A stretch of 23,923 nt of DNA from Legionella qingyii (GTDB lineage Bacteria > Pseudomonadota > Gammaproteobacteria > Legionellales > Legionellaceae): positions 1 through 23,923 of the forward strand of contig NZ_QHJG01000044.1 in the NCBI RefSeq assembly GCF_003184185.1. The letters run 5' to 3'. Shown one piece after another: positions 15,890-23,521 of the stretch; the first letter of the stretch is position 1, and every line of letters begins with the position of its first letter. A program made the translations under genes and the position numbers. Below the pieces are notes generated by a model, which saw only the letters and a program-made list of their open reading frames with translations, was not told where the DNA came from and did no database searches.

Positions 15890-16289
15890 AGCTTAATTTC
15901 CAATATTAATAGAAAATCCATTTCTACGCGATCAATCCCTTTATTAAGATTAAGGAGCTAGTAACGTTCAAGCAATGATGGTAAGGTACCGTCCTAAGAT
16001 TATTTCTTAAATTAACCTTTTTTATCCAATACGATGTTTTAATTTATTCAGTGTTGATTAAAAATTTTTTGATTGTATATTAATGATCAAAAATCTTCCA
16101 ATGAAAATCTAAAATTAATGCTGTTAGTAATATATTTAACCGTGATGAAAATGGGATTGCCTATTACGCCTCATTAGGGTAGTACCCTAGAAAATCAAAG
16201 GATGTTGAGGTATGAATAACTTTCATAAAAGAAACTTATTTGAGCGAATGAAATTTTAATTATTTTATTATTTGATAAATGCTTTGCGC
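15890..16289. other. 400-base AT-rich gap, promoter region of the helicase gene
   Basis: No coding sequence is seen on either strand. The only clear structure is the perfect inverted repeat TAGGGT-AGT-ACCCTA at 16175-16189. A weak minus-strand promoter for the helicase gene can be read (TTGATC, 18 nt, TATTAA) within about 40 nt of its GTG, but it is only a partial match to consensus. Confidence 0.4.
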
Positions 16290-17744
16290 TTAGCTTGATT
16301 GTCTCAATTTATAGTATTCCAAATCCGTTAACTCTTTTTCTAAGGTTTCTATATCCTCAATAAGTGTTATAGCTTGATCGCTTTCGATATTAATACCTTT
16401 ATTATAAATGCTATCTACATCAAGCCCCATAGAGTTTAATCTTATTGAAAGAGGAGGATGACTATCTGTTGGGTGACTAGTATGTGTATTTCCTATTTCA
16501 TTTTTCATGAAATCTTGTGGTATTTCTTTACATATTTGTGCAAAAAAAGTTGATATATTTATAATCTGCTTTCCTTCTGATAATACCTTTTCCATTTGTT
16601 GCTGAGTATAAAGCCAAACATATTGGTATATATGGGCTTTTAATAAAGCCGAACTCATTTCTTCTTTAGAAGATATTTTTATACCCACTGAGTCTGCATT
16701 TAACTCTCTCTTTCTACTAATGGCTTTCTCTGATTTTTCGAACGCTCCAATAAAAATATTCATAAAAATAAATGAAGGAAGCAAAGATAATTGCGCTAAT
16801 CCTTGCTCATTATTAGAAGTATCTAACGATAAAATTGTATCGTTAGCTCGTCTATATATGGGATAAAATTTCCTACTCCATTTTGTATCTTCCCCTATAA
16901 AATGCCCCATTTCATGACCAAGGATAGCTAAAAACTCATTTTTTGAAAGCACTCTACAAAAGGGTAATGATATAAATAAACTCCTCCCCTGAACATTACC
17001 ATCCAAACATAAAATATTTGCTTCTGTAACAAAAAAGGTCGGATCCATACCTGCAATGATTGTACTAGGTGCGTTAGTCCCCACTTTTTTTGCAACCGAT
17101 TCGACAGTTTGCCATATAGTTGGATATTTTCTTTTGTCGAGTATCTTGCCAAAAACTTTAGCCTCCACATCTTTTATTGGAATAAATGATTTAATTAATA
17201 CGTATATTGCAGTAATACCAGCAACTATTCCTAGACTTACAATCAACCCCAAATGGACTTTTTCAAAATAAAATGATTCAGCAAAATAAATACTAAAAAT
17301 GAGGATACTTGCATTGGCGATTACCAATATTGCAGCTGAAATTTGTGACAACAATAAGCCGGGTTTAAATAAATAAAAAAGAATATTTCTATTATTTCTA
17401 GACAAAAAACCTAAAGTAAAAATTACGCAAAAGAGTAATGCAGTAAATGCTAAAGTTATTGATGAATAATATTTTAAGTTGTTTATTTGGTTGAATTCAT
17501 CGCACACAGAATTTAATGCTGGATCCAGATCCTTTTCATTGCACAAAGTATTAAGTTTTAATTGATTTAAAACTTGCGGATTTTCCCTGATATCTATGCC
17601 CTTTTTATCCTTAAAAAGTTGAACAACTGTCTCTTCATATTGATTTTCATAACCATTTGAGACCATCCAACCAACTAAAACGCCTAAAACGGGTATTAAA
17701 GTGGTTAAAAATATAATGAAAATCCATTTTCTAAAATTATCCAT
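16290..17744 (-). CDS. Membrane-anchored M48-family metallopeptidase
   Basis: This 484-residue protein has four N-terminal membrane helices at about 7-28, 95-115, 126-153 and 165-190. A cytoplasmic-type M48 catalytic domain follows. The zinc site HEMGH is at 277-281 (two His ligands and catalytic Glu278). The third ligand motif E-x(3)-D is E347...D351 (RELNAD). The catalytic residues are intact, so the enzyme should be active. The layout resembles HtpX/Ste24-like peptidases, which degrade or trim membrane proteins. The loop between helices 1 and 2 is about 65 residues long and probably extracytoplasmic, with two Cys (C69, C80). The ATG is preceded by GAGAG. The next gene upstream on the same strand is the DUF4328 membrane protein. 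Its substrate is unknown. Confidence 0.88.
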   Translation of the reverse strand: MDNFRKWIFIIFLTTLIPVLGVLVGWMVSNGYENQYEETVVQLFKDKKGIDIRENPQVLNQLKLNTLCNEKDLDPALNSVCDEFNQINNLKYYSSITLAFTALLFCVIFTLGFLSRNNRNILFYLFKPGLLLSQISAAILVIANASILIFSIYFAESFYFEKVHLGLIVSLGIVAGITAIYVLIKSFIPIKDVEAKVFGKILDKRKYPTIWQTVESVAKKVGTNAPSTIIAGMDPTFFVTEANILCLDGNVQGRSLFISLPFCRVLSKNEFLAILGHEMGHFIGEDTKWSRKFYPIYRRANDTILSLDTSNNEQGLAQLSLLPSFIFMNIFIGAFEKSEKAISRKRELNADSVGIKISSKEEMSSALLKAHIYQYVWLYTQQQMEKVLSEGKQIINISTFFAQICKEIPQDFMKNEIGNTHTSHPTDSHPPLSIRLNSMGLDVDSIYNKGINIESDQAITLIEDIETLEKELTDLEYYKLRQSS

Positions 17745-17887
17745 CTAGCTCTCGCGGGCGGAGTATCTTAATTTAAATTTTAGACCAAATTAAAAACACT
17801 TTTCAGAAGTACTATAAAAGAGGGAGCACAAAATTTTTATTTGTCTGACATAGTAAGAAATTATCAATGTTTCCTAAATCTTAGAAA

Positions 17888-17938
17888 AAAAATAGAATCT
17901 TCGCCTACTGAATGTAGGCCCGTGTATTAAATTACACG
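17888..17938 (-). terminator. Two tandem hairpins at the end of the DUF4328 gene
   Basis: GCCTAC-TGAAT-GTAGGC at 17903-17919 and CGTGTA-TTAAAT-TACACG at 17921-17938 are perfect 6-bp stems. The second covers the stop codon. On the minus strand the first stem is followed after about nine bases by a run of eight T. This is a plausible Rho-independent terminator with an unusually long gap before the T tract. Confidence 0.5.
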
Positions 17939-18633
17939 TTAACCGAACTATTCTGTACTGGAGCGTTAAGCATTATCAATTTATTATTTTGATTCTCGTT
18001 TATTTTATAAACGATGTAGCTTATTAAAATGGTGGCGACTAAAAGAAGTAACTCAATTACTATCCACTCAAATAAATACATCTTAATTTCTGATAATGAA
18101 TGAGGAGGATAGTAAGTATTTATTATGTGGCTTAAAATTCCAGCTCCAATAAATGATATCCACCATATCGGAATAATTAAGGGCGCGGACAAATTTTTCC
18201 AACTTTCGCCAGTGTTCGTGGCATCGGGTTGGCTTGCCTTCCATATTTCAGCCACCGCCTTAAATGGCCAATAAAGGCAAAGTAAGGGAATATAAAAACT
18301 CCATACGGACAAAGCAGGAGTAAACTCTAGCCCAGTAATACGTAAAGAAGATAAATTCTTGTTTGCCCTATATATCCATAAAGAAAAAGAAACAGCACAT
18401 AAAATAAATATAATAACATTATACCTTGTCATGCTATCACTGAAATTTAATGAACTGATAAAATCTTGTCGTATAAGCTCTGAAGGACTACTAATGAGAT
18501 TGTTTAGTAAATAAATTGAATACATATAAGATGATACTAACACAATTTTAAGTAAAAAAAACAAAGAGAAAAAAATTAGAACGGCCGTAGTAAATAGAGC
18601 ATTAGACTGATAGGTTGTTCCTTCAATTCTCAT
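17932..18633 (-). CDS. DUF4328-family membrane protein
   Basis: The family signature is clear: a helix ending in FSLWIYRANKNL, then LEFTPALSVWSFYIPLLCLYWPFKAVAEIWKAS, then a tryptophan-rich helix IIPIWWISFIGAG. Four to five membrane helices are visible. The chosen start is the ATG at 18633, which has GGAG 7 nt upstream and gives 233 residues. An in-frame TTG at 18720 adds 29 hydrophobic residues but has no ribosome binding site. DUF4328 proteins have no established function. It lies 187 nt upstream of the M48 peptidase gene on the same strand and diverges from the HNH-like gene across a gap of about 100 bases that should hold both promoters. Confidence 0.82.
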   Translation of the reverse strand: MRIEGTTYQSNALFTTAVLIFFSLFFLLKIVLVSSYMYSIYLLNNLISSPSELIRQDFISSLNFSDSMTRYNVIIFILCAVSFSLWIYRANKNLSSLRITGLEFTPALSVWSFYIPLLCLYWPFKAVAEIWKASQPDATNTGESWKNLSAPLIIPIWWISFIGAGILSHIINTYYPPHSLSEIKMYLFEWIVIELLLLVATILISYIVYKINENQNNKLIMLNAPVQNSSVNV

Positions 18634-18737
18634 CTCCAAACTCCATAGTATATTACAGTCAGCAATAAATGGTGTAATAAATATAGTATAGTTAAAAAAT
18701 AAGACTTTAATTTTAAACAAAGATAAAAGAAAACTTT

Positions 18738-19622
18738 ATGAACATAGGAATTTGCCGACTCTGCAATCAAAAGGGAGAGCTGAGAGAAAGTCATATAGTG
18801 CCAAAATTAATTTTTAGATGGCTAATCAGAACTTCAGCAACAAGCTATCTACGATTTGGAACCCAGATAAATAAACGCGTTCAAGATGGTTTGAAACTTT
18901 ACTGGCTTTGTTCTGATTGTGAATGCAAACTTTGTACATGGGAAACATATTTTTCTAATAAAATTTTTCGTCCTTTACGTCATGTAGATCATGTAAGTTA
19001 CAATAATAATTTTTTAAAGTTTGCAGTATCGCTTTCTTGGCGAGTATTGAAGTACTTTCAAGAGTTAGGAGGATTAAACGACTTCGATGACAAAATAGTA
19101 AAGGCGTCAGATCAGGCTTTGTTAAATTGGAAAGAATTCCTCTTTAATAATAATAAAAATCCTGGAGGGTATGAGCAACATCTTTATAATTTCATAGGGG
19201 AAGTAAGTTCCGCACATAGTGAGTTACCTGTAAATATTAATCGTTATCTACAAAGATCTGTTGAAATAGATGTACAAGCAAGTAAAAATATTGCCTTTGT
19301 ATACACTAAGCTACCCGGGTTATTGTGTATAGGATATATAAAGCTAAATGATTCAAAGCCATGGAGAAAAACAAGAATATGTGTTCACAACGGTAGAATT
19401 GAGCCCATGGAATATTCAATTCCATTAGAGCTTTGGGATATTATTAAACAAAAAGCTGAGGAATCGCAGGTTTTACAAAAATCAATTTCAGAAAAACAGC
19501 AAGATAAAATTAAACAGGATTATCTGGATAATATTCAGGAAGCTAACAAATCAGGAACTATCGAAGCATTATCTAAAGACATTAATCTATTTGGAATAGA
19601 CTTAGTATTTGGTAAAAAATAA
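18738..19622 (+). CDS. HNH-like zinc-finger protein
   Basis: The N-terminal 75 residues read CRLCNQKGELRESHIVPK...WLCSDCECKLCTWE. A CxxC pair, the S-H-I-x-P-K turn and a second CxxC pair are the hallmarks of the treble-clef HNH-type family with the ESHI-PK motif. The remaining 220 residues are not recognised. They contain a Trp/Leu-rich region and a charged C-terminal helix. Whether it is an active nuclease is uncertain, because the usual second conserved His/Asn is not evident after the second Cys pair. It has no strong Shine-Dalgarno sequence (AAGAAA only). It ends 1 nt before the end of the convergent toxin gene. Confidence 0.65.
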   Translation: MNIGICRLCNQKGELRESHIVPKLIFRWLIRTSATSYLRFGTQINKRVQDGLKLYWLCSDCECKLCTWETYFSNKIFRPLRHVDHVSYNNNFLKFAVSLSWRVLKYFQELGGLNDFDDKIVKASDQALLNWKEFLFNNNKNPGGYEQHLYNFIGEVSSAHSELPVNINRYLQRSVEIDVQASKNIAFVYTKLPGLLCIGYIKLNDSKPWRKTRICVHNGRIEPMEYSIPLELWDIIKQKAEESQVLQKSISEKQQDKIKQDYLDNIQEANKSGTIEALSKDINLFGIDLVFGKK

Positions 19623-19623
19623 A

Positions 19624-20340
19624 CTAATATAATTTTAAATCATCAGGTAATGCTTCTTGAGCAAGACCTTTAATTAATTGATATGGTTCATCATAAGCAC
19701 ATTTTTCATTAACTACTATAGAAAATTGTGAAAGTAGTAATTCAAATGGTTCTGGATGAAGTCTTTTACCCATAGGCTTGCAGCCTACTCCTAGATATGT
19801 AGGAAAAACTCTATCTAATCGAATAATTGAGTTTGGTTTCTCAGGATTATTGGATTCAGGTAAGCAAAAAAATTGAGGATAGTGTAACGCTCGAATACGA
19901 GCGACTAAAATAGGTCCAAAGGTTCCGGGTTGCAACATCGTAGAAATGCTGAAAAAAGGCGCGACCAAATAACTTGTTTTTTCTAATTGTGACGCAAGTC
20001 TTCTCTGTTCAGATGAGCTTATAGAATCCATATTACTAGCTTGTATAGCAGATAAAATTATAACGGGTCTTTTTTTTCCTTTCGAAATTATTAATTCCTC
20101 AGTATCACCTAAATTCAACTTTTTTATTGGCAACCGTTCACGACTTGTAAAATGTACACTACTCATTTGTTTTATTTCAAAATTTGTAACACAATGTTCA
20201 TCGGGGGTAGCTCTTTCAATATCCAGTATTCTTGTTACTTCTTCTACATTTGGAGTTGGCACCCAATAAATACTTCCAGGTTCTGGTTTTGTGCTTGGTG
20301 TATCTTCAAGGAATGTACTAAATACTTGCAGTATACCCAT
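19624..20340 (-). CDS. PemK/MazF-like toxin of a Panacea-type TA pair
   Basis: The N-terminal PGSIYWVPTP resembles the first strand of PemK/MazF-type RNases (PGDIYWV...). The strand SKGKKRPVIILSA near residues 84-98 matches their 'RPVIIxS' strand. The intervening segment is longer than usual (about 60 residues, including SSVHFTSRERLPIKKLNL), so this is a divergent, enlarged member at 238 residues compared with about 110 in classic MazF. The ATG follows GGAA and lies 17 nt after the stop of the DUF4065-like gene, which is the antitoxin-first order. The toxin call rests on the two strand motifs and the neighbour, so function is inferred. Confidence 0.65.
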   Translation of the reverse strand: MGILQVFSTFLEDTPSTKPEPGSIYWVPTPNVEEVTRILDIERATPDEHCVTNFEIKQMSSVHFTSRERLPIKKLNLGDTEELIISKGKKRPVIILSAIQASNMDSISSSEQRRLASQLEKTSYLVAPFFSISTMLQPGTFGPILVARIRALHYPQFFCLPESNNPEKPNSIIRLDRVFPTYLGVGCKPMGKRLHPEPFELLLSQFSIVVNEKCAYDEPYQLIKGLAQEALPDDLKLY

Positions 20341-20357
20341 AATTATTCCATGTTAAG

Positions 20358-21053
20358 TTAATCACTTAAAGTTGCTTGGCCTTCTAGCCCTGTATCAAGA
20401 GGTTCTTCATCTAACATGTTTAATCCCTCGTAATAAACTTGATCGTAGGAGCCATGAGCTATAATACTTTTCTGTGTCCTAATATCAATAAGTATCCGAA
20501 GTTTATTACGAGCCTCTTTTATTGCTTTAGAAGAAATTTTTTTCATTTGTATAACACGATAATCATTTGGATTTTTCTTAATACAATTGGTGAAGTTTAA
20601 AATATCTCCTGGACGAGCATTTCTCATTGGATTTGTTTTAAAATAGACATAATCAAGTAATTTAGTTAAATTTTGCTGATATCTTTTCATGTCTGCTTGA
20701 ATTCTTGACTGTACAGAGACAGATACTTTCAAATCAGCCAAATTTTCTGTTCTTTGATAATCAGTAATTTTATAAAGCACGCAATCTTTACCGTTTTCTT
20801 GAGATGTTGAAGGGATCGTAATAATTTTTTTCTTTGTTTCTAATGTATCTATATCCTTCATAACATTTGTTGAGAAAGGGCCATAATGCAAAAATTTCCA
20901 TTCCCAATTTGGGGTAGTCTTTCCCTGACATTCTTCTGCCAAATATACTTCTAATAAATATAAATATTTAATTAAAGAAGTTTTCAGTAATGGTGAGATA
21001 CCACAATTATGCGCCTCTTCTAGAATACCTAGGATTAACTGTTCATTATTCAT
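20358..21053 (-). CDS. DUF4065/SocA (Panacea)-like antitoxin
   Basis: Residues 20-65 hold the Panacea/DUF4065 pattern: a helix LIKYLYLLEVYLAEE, then a WEWKFLHYGPFS block that matches the family's 'W-x-x-GPx' turn. Later YVYFKTNPMRNARPGD is also typical of DUF4065-like proteins. Panacea-domain proteins are versatile antitoxins that pair with unrelated toxins. The downstream gene is PemK-like, which fits. At 231 residues it is longer than the core domain of about 130, and the extra C-terminal part is not recognised. The upstream region has a promoter with a palindrome between its boxes, suggesting autoregulation. Confidence 0.72.
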   Translation of the reverse strand: MNNEQLILGILEEAHNCGISPLLKTSLIKYLYLLEVYLAEECQGKTTPNWEWKFLHYGPFSTNVMKDIDTLETKKKIITIPSTSQENGKDCVLYKITDYQRTENLADLKVSVSVQSRIQADMKRYQQNLTKLLDYVYFKTNPMRNARPGDILNFTNCIKKNPNDYRVIQMKKISSKAIKEARNKLRILIDIRTQKSIIAHGSYDQVYYEGLNMLDEEPLDTGLEGQATLSD

Positions 21054-21084
21054 CTAAATTAAACTTTATCTGCATTTATTAATT

Positions 21085-21115
21085 ATTATACATTACTTGT
21101 AATAAGTAATTCCAA
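21085..21115 (-). promoter_or_regulatory. TA promoter with palindromic operator
   Basis: On the minus strand TATAAT (21090-21085) is preceded, after 19 nt, by TTGGAA (21115-21110). A perfect 7-5-7 inverted repeat, ATTACTT-GTAAT-AAGTAAT, fills 21092-21110 between the two boxes. The start codon of the antitoxin gene is 31 nt beyond the -10 box. Placement of a palindrome between the -35 and -10 is the usual layout of an autoregulated TA operon. The spacing is 2 nt above optimal. Confidence 0.55.
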
Positions 21116-21122
21116 AAAATAG

Positions 21123-21297
21123 CATAAGAAGGACATTTTGAATCATATCACCATGTTCTATAACAACCACAGGGGTATATTCTTAATGGGGCTATTTAAG
21201 TCCAAATCAATTTGAAGAGTATCTTTTTAATGAAAGTTGCTTAACTGGGGTGTCACATTTTGGGTTGACTACGTCAGTTTTTATTATGAATCCTTAG
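21123..21297 (+). pseudogene. Decayed C-terminal fragment of an IS3-family transposase
   Basis: Translating + gives HKKDILNHITMFYNNHRGIF and then, after a +1 shift near 21185, WGYLSPNQFEEYLFNESC..., ending in a stop at 21295-21297. The F-Y-N-x-x-R ... G-Y-L-S-P-x-Q-F-E pattern is the C-terminal end of the integrase core (rve) of IS3-type transposases. Everything upstream is missing (a stop lies at 21120-21122), and no terminal inverted repeat or target duplication was identified. It marks a past insertion between the TA module and the luxR-like gene. Confidence 0.72.
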
Positions 21298-21311
21298 ACA
21301 TGTCAATCTGG

Positions 21312-21842
21312 TTACATCATTACATGAGCAGTGGGTTTAAATATCAATGCTAAATATTGATCAAATAACTTGATGCAATCACAGATGAGTTCTTCTAGTG
21401 TATTTATCTTTTCCAATATAAGGTATCTTGCCAGGTCATGCTCCTTACATTCTGTTGCTAATGCAAAAGTATATTTCCTACTATTAAATTCTCTGGTTAT
21501 TGTTAATCCATTAAATAATCCGAAAGAAACTCTTCCATACATGGTCCTCTTTTCATCGCTATGTAAATAAGTTAATTGAGACCAAGGTAATAATAGAAAT
21601 TTAGCATCTTCTATTATGCGCTTAAGAGGATCATTCAAAATGAATTGTTCATCGCGATAAAAATCTATCCATTCGTCATGGGTGCAGAACCTATAGGTGG
21701 CTACATCATCTGATCCTAGAAAATAGAAATAATCACATCCTAAAGCTTTGAGTTTGCGAAAAGCTTGATAAAGCTGTAATTCGAACTTCTCAGGAAAAAA
21801 ATTATGTAAACTTCCAACTTTTTGAATTGTACAGAGATCCAT
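21312..21842 (-). CDS. Stand-alone LuxR-type autoinducer-binding domain protein (no HTH)
   Basis: The 176 residues match the LuxR/TraR ligand-binding domain. W58, Y62, D71, P72, W87 and G112 sit in nearly the same positions and spacings as the six conserved residues of TraR (W57, Y61, D70, P71, W85, G113). The context DEWIDFY...NDP...LLLPW...FGLFNG is also typical. The protein ends after the last helix of that domain (KLFDQYLALIF), and the GerE/HTH domain that should follow is absent. The sequence downstream is IS debris and contains no trace of an HTH. It may be a decoy partner that blocks a full-length LuxR protein, as TrlR does for TraR, or a signal-binding protein of another kind. It diverges from the MFS gene across 59 nt. 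Confidence 0.78.
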   Translation of the reverse strand: MDLCTIQKVGSLHNFFPEKFELQLYQAFRKLKALGCDYFYFLGSDDVATYRFCTHDEWIDFYRDEQFILNDPLKRIIEDAKFLLLPWSQLTYLHSDEKRTMYGRVSFGLFNGLTITREFNSRKYTFALATECKEHDLARYLILEKINTLEELICDCIKLFDQYLALIFKPTAHVMM

Positions 21843-21854
21843 ACTGCTACTTTT

Positions 21855-21901
21855 TTACATCCAGTGTTATAATAATTTACTCAAACTTTACTTGGATGTA
21901 A
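21855..21901. repeat. 9-bp inverted repeat bracketing the luxR-like/MFS divergent promoter
   Basis: TTACATCCA at 21855-21863 and TGGATGTAA at 21893-21901 are exact inverted copies separated by 29 nt. The right arm ends directly at the MFS ATG and contains its GGA ribosome-binding bases. The left arm lies 13-21 nt before the luxR-like ATG. A TATAAT box (21868-21873) lies between them. It could be a shared operator or a translational control site. Confidence 0.6.
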
Positions 21902-23140
21902 ATGAAAAAAGTTACAATGCTCTCTGCATTTTTAGGGACATTAATTGAGGTTTACGATTTCACTATATTTCCTTTTTTGCTCCCCATATTGTCCGAAGTA
22001 TTTTTTCCTTCCCATGCAAAAAATAGTGCTATTAATTTTACCATCTTAGCTTATGTCATTAGCTATATTATTAAGCCATTTGGATCTATCGGGTTTGGCT
22101 ATTTAATCGATTATTTTGGTCGAAAAAAAATATTGCTGTTTACAACAGTGTTAATGACTGTAGCAACTTCGGCAATAGCTTTACTACCTCCAAATTTAAT
22201 GGGTATGTATTATGGTGCTGGTTTAATTATATGTAGAATTATTCAGGGACTTTCAATTTCAGGGGAGTTTTCTTCTGCTATTATCATGGCTGTCGAGCAA
22301 GGGAGAAAATATCCGGCATTTTTTGGCTGTTTCGCTTTTGTGGGCGGCAGTACGGGATTGTTACTGGCGAACCTTAGCATCTTGATTCTTCTTTCTTTAA
22401 TTCCACATGAACAAATTATTCAATTTGCTTGGCGTATTCCATTTCTAATAGGTTCATTAGGATGTCTTGTTCTGCTCTGTATTCGGAAGAGGATTGATAA
22501 TCATTTTCTTGATGAACAGATGCAATTATCGGGTTTTAAAAAACTTATCAAAAATTATAAAAAAGAATTGGGGCTTACATTTATAGTATCAAATCTTTCC
22601 GCGTCCGCTTTTTATATTACATTTATTTTTATGCCTACATTCTTATCAACTTTATTAAATCTTCATTCACACCAACAATCAATTCTAATAACATTAATTG
22701 CTCTTTTTACTTATTTATCAGCTTTACCTTTTGGAGGAATATTGGCTGATAAAATAGGGGTTCTTAGACAAATAAAAATTGCATCAGTACTTTATTTGCT
22801 ATTCTCATATGGGATTTTTGCTGTAATACCTCAGTTGGAAGGATTTCATTGCATGATAGTATTAGTCCTCTTTGCAATGATTCAAGCTTTTCTAAATTCA
22901 GCATTACCTGCATTTATAGTAACCCAATTCAAATTAAATCAGAGGGGAAGGGCGCTTGCCATTTCATATAACATCAGTTTGACATTATTCGGTGGATTAA
23001 TGCCTTATTTAATTGTAACCTCCGAAAATCATCTGAATCCTGGCATTCCTATAAGTATTTGTGCCGCTCTATGTTTGATATTTATTCATTTTACAGGAAG
23101 AAAATATGGTTATTTACGAAGTGAACTTAACTATTCATGA
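21902..23140 (+). CDS. MFS transporter, metabolite:H+ symporter (MHS) type
   Basis: This 412-residue protein has twelve predicted membrane helices. The N-terminal LIEVYDFTIFPFLLPIL is the MHS-subfamily helix 1 (E-x-YDF), and GYLIDYFGRKKILLF is the MFS loop 2-3 motif (G-x-L-x-D-x-x-G-R-K/R). A second copy, GGILADKIG, lies at the start of the C-terminal half. MHS members import small organic acids, betaine, proline or osmolytes with protons, and Legionella-like genomes carry many paralogues. The substrate cannot be read from the sequence. The start ATG sits in the inverted-repeat arm. The last 35 nt overlap the next gene, which suggests translational coupling. Confidence 0.92.
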   Translation: MKKVTMLSAFLGTLIEVYDFTIFPFLLPILSEVFFPSHAKNSAINFTILAYVISYIIKPFGSIGFGYLIDYFGRKKILLFTTVLMTVATSAIALLPPNLMGMYYGAGLIICRIIQGLSISGEFSSAIIMAVEQGRKYPAFFGCFAFVGGSTGLLLANLSILILLSLIPHEQIIQFAWRIPFLIGSLGCLVLLCIRKRIDNHFLDEQMQLSGFKKLIKNYKKELGLTFIVSNLSASAFYITFIFMPTFLSTLLNLHSHQQSILITLIALFTYLSALPFGGILADKIGVLRQIKIASVLYLLFSYGIFAVIPQLEGFHCMIVLVLFAMIQAFLNSALPAFIVTQFKLNQRGRALAISYNISLTLFGGLMPYLIVTSENHLNPGIPISICAALCLIFIHFTGRKYGYLRSELNYS

Positions 23141-23420
23141 AGACGTTTATACACAATTCCAATTATGGTTAAAAGAGCATGTAAAAGAAATGCTTCAATT
23201 TCCTGGATTTATAAAAGCTCGTATTTTAAGGCCGGAAGCTGAGAGTTCCTTGAGCCAAGAAAAGCTAACAGTACAATATCAATTAGAAGATAGAGAATCA
23301 CTCGCTGTTTATTTTAATCAATCTGCAGCAAAAATGCGTGAAGATGGTATTAATCGATTCAAAGACAAATTCTCAGCCGAAAGAAGGATTTTCGAAGTGC
23401 AGGAAAATATTTTGAAATAA
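23106..23420 (+). CDS. DUF4286-family protein
   Basis: The 104 residues read MVIYEVNLTIHEDVYTQFQLWL...HVKEMLQFPGFIKARIL, the DUF4286 pattern. This small ferredoxin-like-fold family is related in shape to antibiotic-biosynthesis monooxygenases and EthD and has no proven function. The later block LTVQYQLEDRESLAVYFNQSAAKMR supports it. AGGAAG is placed 6 nt before the ATG, inside the end of the MFS gene. The overlap makes coupled expression with the transporter likely. It is complete, with no odd features. Confidence 0.85.
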   Translation: MVIYEVNLTIHEDVYTQFQLWLKEHVKEMLQFPGFIKARILRPEAESSLSQEKLTVQYQLEDRESLAVYFNQSAAKMREDGINRFKDKFSAERRIFEVQENILK

Positions 23421-23421
23421 T

Positions 23422-23440
23422 TATACGTTTAACACGTATA
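23422..23440. repeat. 7-5-7 inverted repeat just upstream of the AlpA-like promoter
   Basis: TATACGT-TTAAC-ACGTATA is a perfect inverted repeat. It begins 2 nt after the DUF4286 stop and ends 5 nt before the -35 box of the next gene. It could be an operator or a binding site for the HTH protein encoded beside it. There is no T tract, so it is not a terminator. Confidence 0.45.
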
Positions 23441-23445
23441 GTATA

Positions 23446-23475
23446 TTGTATAAATACATTTTATAGGTATATAAT
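23446..23475 (+). promoter_or_regulatory. Promoter of the AlpA-like gene
   Basis: TTGTAT (23446-23451) and TATAAT (23470-23475) are 18 nt apart. The -10 box overlaps an upstream in-frame ATG (23474), so that ATG would lie before the transcript start. This supports initiation at the downstream ATG at 23522. Confidence 0.6.
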
Positions 23476-23521
23476 GCATTTGCTTACATACACGTCAATG
23501 TATATCTATAAGGATGCAATT

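Noticed and set aside
18634..18720. TTG-initiated 29-residue N-terminal extension of the DUF4328 protein
   Set aside because: No ribosome binding site at 18720, whereas GGAG sits 7 nt before the ATG at 18633 and the shorter form fits the family.
23474..23521. 16-residue extension of the AlpA-like protein
   Set aside because: Its ATG lies inside the -10 box, so it would not be on the transcript.
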